A stretch of DNA of 64,000 nt from contig CAJFCJ010000006.1 of assembly GCA_904063045.1 (NCBI GenBank), forward strand, positions 1 to 64,000, written 5' to 3'. A program made the translations under genes and the position numbers. The notes under the pieces were generated by a model. It searched no databases and was not told the origin of the DNA. It saw nothing but the letters and a program-made list of their open reading frames with translations. The first letter of the stretch is position 1. Each line of letters begins with the position of its first letter. This stretch comes from Dimorphilus gyrociliatus (lineage: Eukaryota; Annelida; Polychaeta; Dinophilidae). This document shows, piece by piece, positions 58,987 through 64,000 of the stretch.

Positions 58987-61404
58987 TTATGAATTACTAT
59001 ACTTGTCTAGACCTTTAGGTAGTTCGAAAAAGAATTTCTGAGTCAACTTTTGATGCTTTGTTCTAACGAGCTGAGAGTTAATTTAAAAAAAATGACGTAA
59101 ATTATTAATTGATATATAAGTGTATTATATTTTTATATACTAAGAATATATAGTATATAACATACAATTACATGTATTTACATAATTATTTTTTAATAAT
59201 TATATATTTATATATATTAGTATATACTGTAGTTTGATTTTAATGTATACATATATATAGATTTATGTATATATGTCTCATATATTAATATATTAATCTT
59301 AATAGTCTAAAACATCAATGCCATCATTTACAGATAATAAAAATAGATATTTATACACAACCTCCAATTCTAACTATTGAATAAAAAAAATAAAATTTAA
59401 TATTATATAATAGGCGCTATTCTATTTTTAAAGGCTTTTCCGCTTTTATACTGGTACAATGTCCAATTTTTGTTTAAGAAGTTTCTCTTAAAAAATAAAG
59501 TACTTGTTTAAAGTTGTAAACTCTTCAATCAACAATATAATCAATCATCTTGACCAATGAAAGCCTTTTTTTTATCGTTAGAATATTGTTAATTTATTAA
59601 TTCCTTTTTATTTTAAATACTATTTATTCTACTTTCATTAATGAATTGTGTACACAAGAAGAAGAAGAGGAGGAGGAGGAAGAAGGAGAAGAAGCAGTTG
59701 GAATAGAAAAAGAAGGAAAGTGTAAAGTTTATCGTAATTTGACACATTTAATCTAATAATTAGAGAGAACAAACTATTTAATTTTATAATAAATAAAATA
59801 TCTTTTCACAGTTTGTTTGAACTAATAAGCCTGAAATAAACGCTGTATACATACGCCAAAATATAGATAATCATTGTCTAAAATATTTAATTAATCTAAC
59901 CAGAATATTAAAGAGCGATAGTCTTCTATTTATCCTATTATAATAAATTTGTTGGAAACGAATTGGTAATGTCCTTATCCGTAATATTATAATATTTTCT
60001 CTCTCTCTCTCTTTCTCGTTCTTTCTCATTCTTCTCTCTCTTATATAATATATCTACTCAAAAGCCTGGGAAAAGAAGTTTGCAACATTTTTTATGTTTT
60101 CGTACCCCTACCGATGGAAATCTTTTAATCTTAAGATAAAAAAATTTAGGATAATGATAAAGAATGGGTTTCTAATCCCATATATTTCTTTTTGTTTATA
60201 TCAATAATTATTTGTAGAAGATAATTATCCATTACCAGTTAAAACTTAAAAAGAATTCCTAACCTTTTATAAGAGGATGTTTAGAATTCCGAGGGTATTG
60301 CGATTTAATAAATATTCTCATAGTCAACCATTTGTTGTCGAAATAAGAACATTTGAAAATTTTCTCTTTCCTATATACGTGGCTAAGCCTGTTTCTCTTT
60401 AGATTGTCTTTTTTTTCCTTAAATTTTTACTCTAGGCTTTCTCCGCTTCCTCTCATTGTATTTAAAAAAAATTCCTTATACAGGTCAACCAATCACGTGA
60501 TTCTTACAATCAAAAATATTAAATCAGTTTTTAGCTTTTTTACGTATTTATTAAAGATTATACTAATAAAATACTAATTAGATTAAAATTTGTTATTATT
60601 CTTAAATAATCTTGCTTTTGCTATTAAAAGAAATTACCTACACCTTTCTGATAGACCGGAGTCGCTTGAGCCTATTTCAGATAAGTACTTTGAAGGTGAT
60701 TATGGGAATAGGAGGGAGGGAGGGGGAAGGGGGACGGAGGGGAGGTCGGTCGGGGTTGAAGTGGGAGAGGATATAACTTTCAATACGTAGAAAATTAGCA
60801 TTTAAATACGTGAGTACAAGTTAAAAAGCTTTTTTTATTAAAAAAAAAACAAATGGCGTTACTTGGCCTTAGTAAAAAAAGAAATTAATTAAAAATGCTT
60901 ATGATAGAGATATACAGCGTCTGTAAGTCTATAGGCAATGAATATGTTAGAGAAAAATGAAAATAAATAATAATATCCAGTTAATTTTTCCAGTTCCTCT
61001 TCTCCTTCCCGCTATCATTCCCCTTTGGCTCTGTTTTTTTTCATCTTTCTTATTTTTAATAAAAGGAAAAGGTACGTGGGCACTTTTATTCATTTATCAA
61101 CGGTGGCGCTTCCCCTACAATATATAAGAACAAGAGCTGTGCGTCACATTCGACGCTCTTACGGTTTAAGTCTTGGTAGGAAATTTGGTAATAAATTTAG
61201 AGAAACTTACAGGTGTTTATTAATCTTTTAAATGTATTTCTTTTTCTATTTAAAAGTTATTTAGTAAAGAAATATTATAAGAATAAATAAAACGCGATAT
61301 TTAATTTTTGCGTCTTTTTTGAACTTTCTTTCTAGAATTATTCTCAATGAAATATTTTTTCAGGCAGTAATTTAACTGCATCTATAGGCCTTTATTAATT
61401 GATT
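58987..61404. other. intergenic region between divergent GPCR and decarboxylase
   Basis: 2.4 kb with no recognised exon. It holds AT-rich low-complexity sequence (59100-59300), a GAA/GAG purine tract (about 59659-59696), a CT tract (about 59998-60030) and a strikingly G-rich block (about 60709-60770). The open frames at 60353-60577 and 60590-60790 are low complexity and rejected as genes. Confidence 0.45.
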
Positions 61405-64000
61405 ATGGATACTAAAGAATTTCGAATACGAGGAAGGGAGATGGTCGACTATATTGCCGATTATCTGGAGACGATTTCAACTAGAAGGGTTCTTCCAGAG
61501 GTAAGGATATTTAAAAGTTGAATGATAAAGTTAGAAAGTAGAAAAAAAGTTTAAATAGAATCGAAATGTAAAGGTTGAAAGAATCTTATAGATTTAATAT
61601 CTAGGTTCAACCTGGCTATTTAAGATCGATGTTACCATCAAGACCGCCAAGGAATCCGGAAAAATGGGAAGATATTATGAGGGATGTGGAAAAAGCCATC
61701 ATGCCTGGGGTTTGTATAGACAGTACGAGTAAATTTTGAACGTGACAGCGCATTATAGAAATAGCTAACCAGGAAACTGAAAAACGGAAGATCTTTACAA
61801 CAGTTCTATTTGAGAAGCAATTGTGTAAACGCTCTTATTCACCTTTTTGCTTTCTATATTTATTACAGCCACTTAATTTTTTCTTGTCGTAAAACAGCTT
61901 TTCTTCTAGCTTTTCAGCTATATATAGATTTTATAGATATATCTATTTTTCACTGCGCCATCTGCCGTTGCGTAATAAAACTTTATTCTATTTTAATTAT
62001 GTAAATATATATTTAGCTAACCCATTGGCAACACCCACGCTTCCATGCTTACTTTCCAGCCGGAAATTCTTACCCATCCATCCTTGGTGATATGCTAAGT
62101 GATGCCGTAGGATGCGTCGGTTTCTCCTGGGTAAGTGACGCCTCTTAATGTCATAGCCACAGATCGCGAAGCGAATGTGCATCGGACATTTCGATAGATT
62201 GATGACTGGTCCTATTAATTATTTCTCTCTTTCTTGTACAGGCAGCTAGTCCAGCCTGTACAGAGCTGGAAATAATTGTTTTGGATTGGGTCGCAAAAAT
62301 GATAGGCTTACCTAAATGCTTTACTCATGATAGCGGTACTGGAGGAGGTGTACTACAAGGTTCAGCTAGCGAGTGTGTACTTGTTAGTCTGTTAGCCGCT
62401 AGATACGCAGCTATACATGATCTTAAGAAAAAGTTTTCATTCGTTGACGAGGGTCTTCTGCTCTCTAGAATGGTTGCGTATTGTTCCAAAATGGCTCATT
62501 CCTGTGTTGAAAAGGCGGGTATTATAGCTATGGTCAAAATGAGGGAATTGGAAACCGATGGTAGTTATTCGCTAAGAGGCGATACTCTGGAGAAAGCGAT
62601 CGAAGAAGATCGAAAGAATGGTCTTATACCATTTTACGTGTGCGCTACCCTAGGTACAACTTCTGTCTGCTCTTTTGATAATTTACCAGAATTGGGTAAA
62701 GTTTGTGAGAAGGAAAATCTTTGGCTTCATGTGGATGCCGCCTATGCGGGTTCGGCGTTTATTTGTCCAGAGTTTCAATCTTTATTAAAAGGTGTAGAGG
62801 TAGCGTATTCTTTTTATTTGAAATAGAATATACAATAAATTAATTGTTCATTTTAAAGACTAAGTTATTAACCAATTTTATGCATTATCCACAAATAGAA
62901 TGCTAATTCATTCAATATGAATCCGAATAAATGGATGTTAGTGAACTTTGATTGCTCGACAATGTGGGCCAAAGATAAAATGGTTCTCACTCAGGCTCTA
63001 ACTGTAGATCCATTGTATCTCCAACACCATCATTCAGATAAAGCTGTTGATTTCAGAGTGAGCGTGTGTTATAATAATAAAAATAGGTAATTATCTATTA
63101 TGAATTGTAAACGACCAGAGTAATCTCTTTCAGCATTGGGGTATTCCATTAAGCAGACGATTCCGGTCGCTCAAGTTATGGTTTGTTATACGTTCTTACG
63201 GAATCGACGGTTTGCAAAAATATATCAGAGAAGTATGATAAAATTTATCTTTCTTAAGATATACATAAATAAATTATAATATCTTTGAATAAATTAGCTA
63301 AATTTTATTCTATATAAAAATATAGCACTGCAGATTGGCAAAGAAATTCGAGCTCCTAGTTAGAAAAGACGAACGCTTCGAAGTATTGGGAAACGTTAGA
63401 ATGGGCTTAGTATGTTTTAGGTTGAAAGTGAGTTGTAAAGAGGGAAAATTAAACATTTCTAAGAAAGTATATTGTATTTTTAGGGTTCCAATATTAGAAC
63501 CCAAACTCTTTTAAGGGCTATAAACATGTCCGGTAAACTGCATATGGTTCCAGCTCTGCTTAACGAACATTACGTAATTCGCTTTGCGATTTGCGCCCAA
63601 AACGCTTCGGAAGACGACATAATCTTTGCTTGGCAGGTAAACTGCGTCACGGATTTCATCCTTCTCTTTCATAATATAAAATAAATATAAATAGACGTTT
63701 TATATTGATAGGTTATTAGCGCTATGGCCTCTGAAGTACTTGCTGCAGTTGATTCGAATTTGGAGAAGGAAGGTTTTGAACTGGAAAGAAATAACGTAGA
63801 GGTGAAAAATGAAAAGAATATGGACGAGAGAAGACGAGAAAAAGACGTTGATAAATATGTAATACAAAATATATTCCAATTAATAGTAATATAATAATTA
63901 AGTTTTTTCGTCAGTCTTCATCATCACCAGAACTTAGCGAAGAAGAAATCGAAGAAGAGTTCTTATACGATGCCAATATACCATCCATTCCAACTAGATA
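61405..64000 (+). CDS. aromatic-L-amino-acid/histidine-type decarboxylase, 3' end beyond window
   Basis: Ten exons so far: 61405-61500, 61605-61709, 62017-62130, 62242-62799, 62899-63057, 63134-63232, 63326-63427, 63484-63636, 63712-63858, 63915 to the edge; at least 539 residues. Group II PLP decarboxylase of the AADC/HDC/TDC family, making monoamines such as dopamine, serotonin, histamine or tyramine. Visible features: [13 protein letters not shown] at the start, [20 protein letters not shown], the PLP-contact segment [11 protein letters not shown], and the PLP lysine at residue 302 in NPNKW (303 in human AADC). [20 protein letters not shown] is also present. After the core (about 480) comes a charged, then Ser/Glu-rich extension, as in HDC and some invertebrate enzymes rather than AADC. 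The substrate is not assignable by eye. Confidence 0.92.

Noticed and set aside
1-64000. tRNA, rRNA, CRISPR arrays and complete transposons
   Set aside because: None could be supported by eye. There are no regular spacer repeats and no transposase, reverse transcriptase or integrase motif in any frame. A tRNAscan-SE and a repeat-library search would settle small RNA genes and old repeats.

Overview
This is animal nuclear DNA: spliced genes, mostly very short introns (about 50-75 nt), AT-rich spacers, metazoan-only families (survivin, claudin-like, rhodopsin-class GPCR, Ig/FN3 receptor) and a universal stress protein, which many invertebrates keep and vertebrates lack. I infer a lophotrochozoan with a compact genome, possibly a small annelid; the species is not provable from the sequence. 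All exon joins were worked out by hand from reading frame, splice sites and family similarity, with no transcript data.

Layout. 1-1920: no gene seen. 1921-4488 (-): universal stress protein with three alternative first exons. 5113-7249 (+): membrane-anchored phospholipase B-type GDSL hydrolase. 7423-8443 (+): mitochondrial carrier. 9140-9678 (-) and 9935-13402 (+): survivin and POC1, head to head over 256 nt; an unrecognised four-exon gene (10866-11843, -) lies inside a POC1 intron. 13640-33393 (+): five tandem paralogues, here called A to E, each with exactly ten coding exons and the same intron phases. They encode secreted proteins of about 950-1010 residues with a PAN/apple-like module, five fucolectin-type (FTP/F5-8C-like) beta-sandwich domains and a second PAN-like module. 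This is the most distinctive part of the window. 36748-44528 (-): Ig/FN3 transmembrane receptor of CDON/BOC/Ihog type, with large introns and wide empty flanks. 49846-50686 (-) and 51098-51880 (+): EMC8/9 and NSA2, head to head. 53665-57084 (-): the karyogamy protein Brambleberry, whose fifth intron holds an opposite-strand claudin-like gene (54980-55901, +). 57897-58986 (-): orphan class A GPCR. 61405 to the window end (+): aromatic-amino-acid decarboxylase, running off the right edge.

How they fit together. Most genes are unrelated neighbours packed tightly. Survivin and POC1 (both mitosis/centriole) share a short promoter, and EMC8/9 and NSA2 another. The A-E array looks like a lineage-specific, secreted lectin-like family that arose by tandem duplication. 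At one homologous intron the donor site is GT in A-C and GC in D and E. The only assembly gap (24141-24507) falls in gene C and its stated size does not keep the reading frame.
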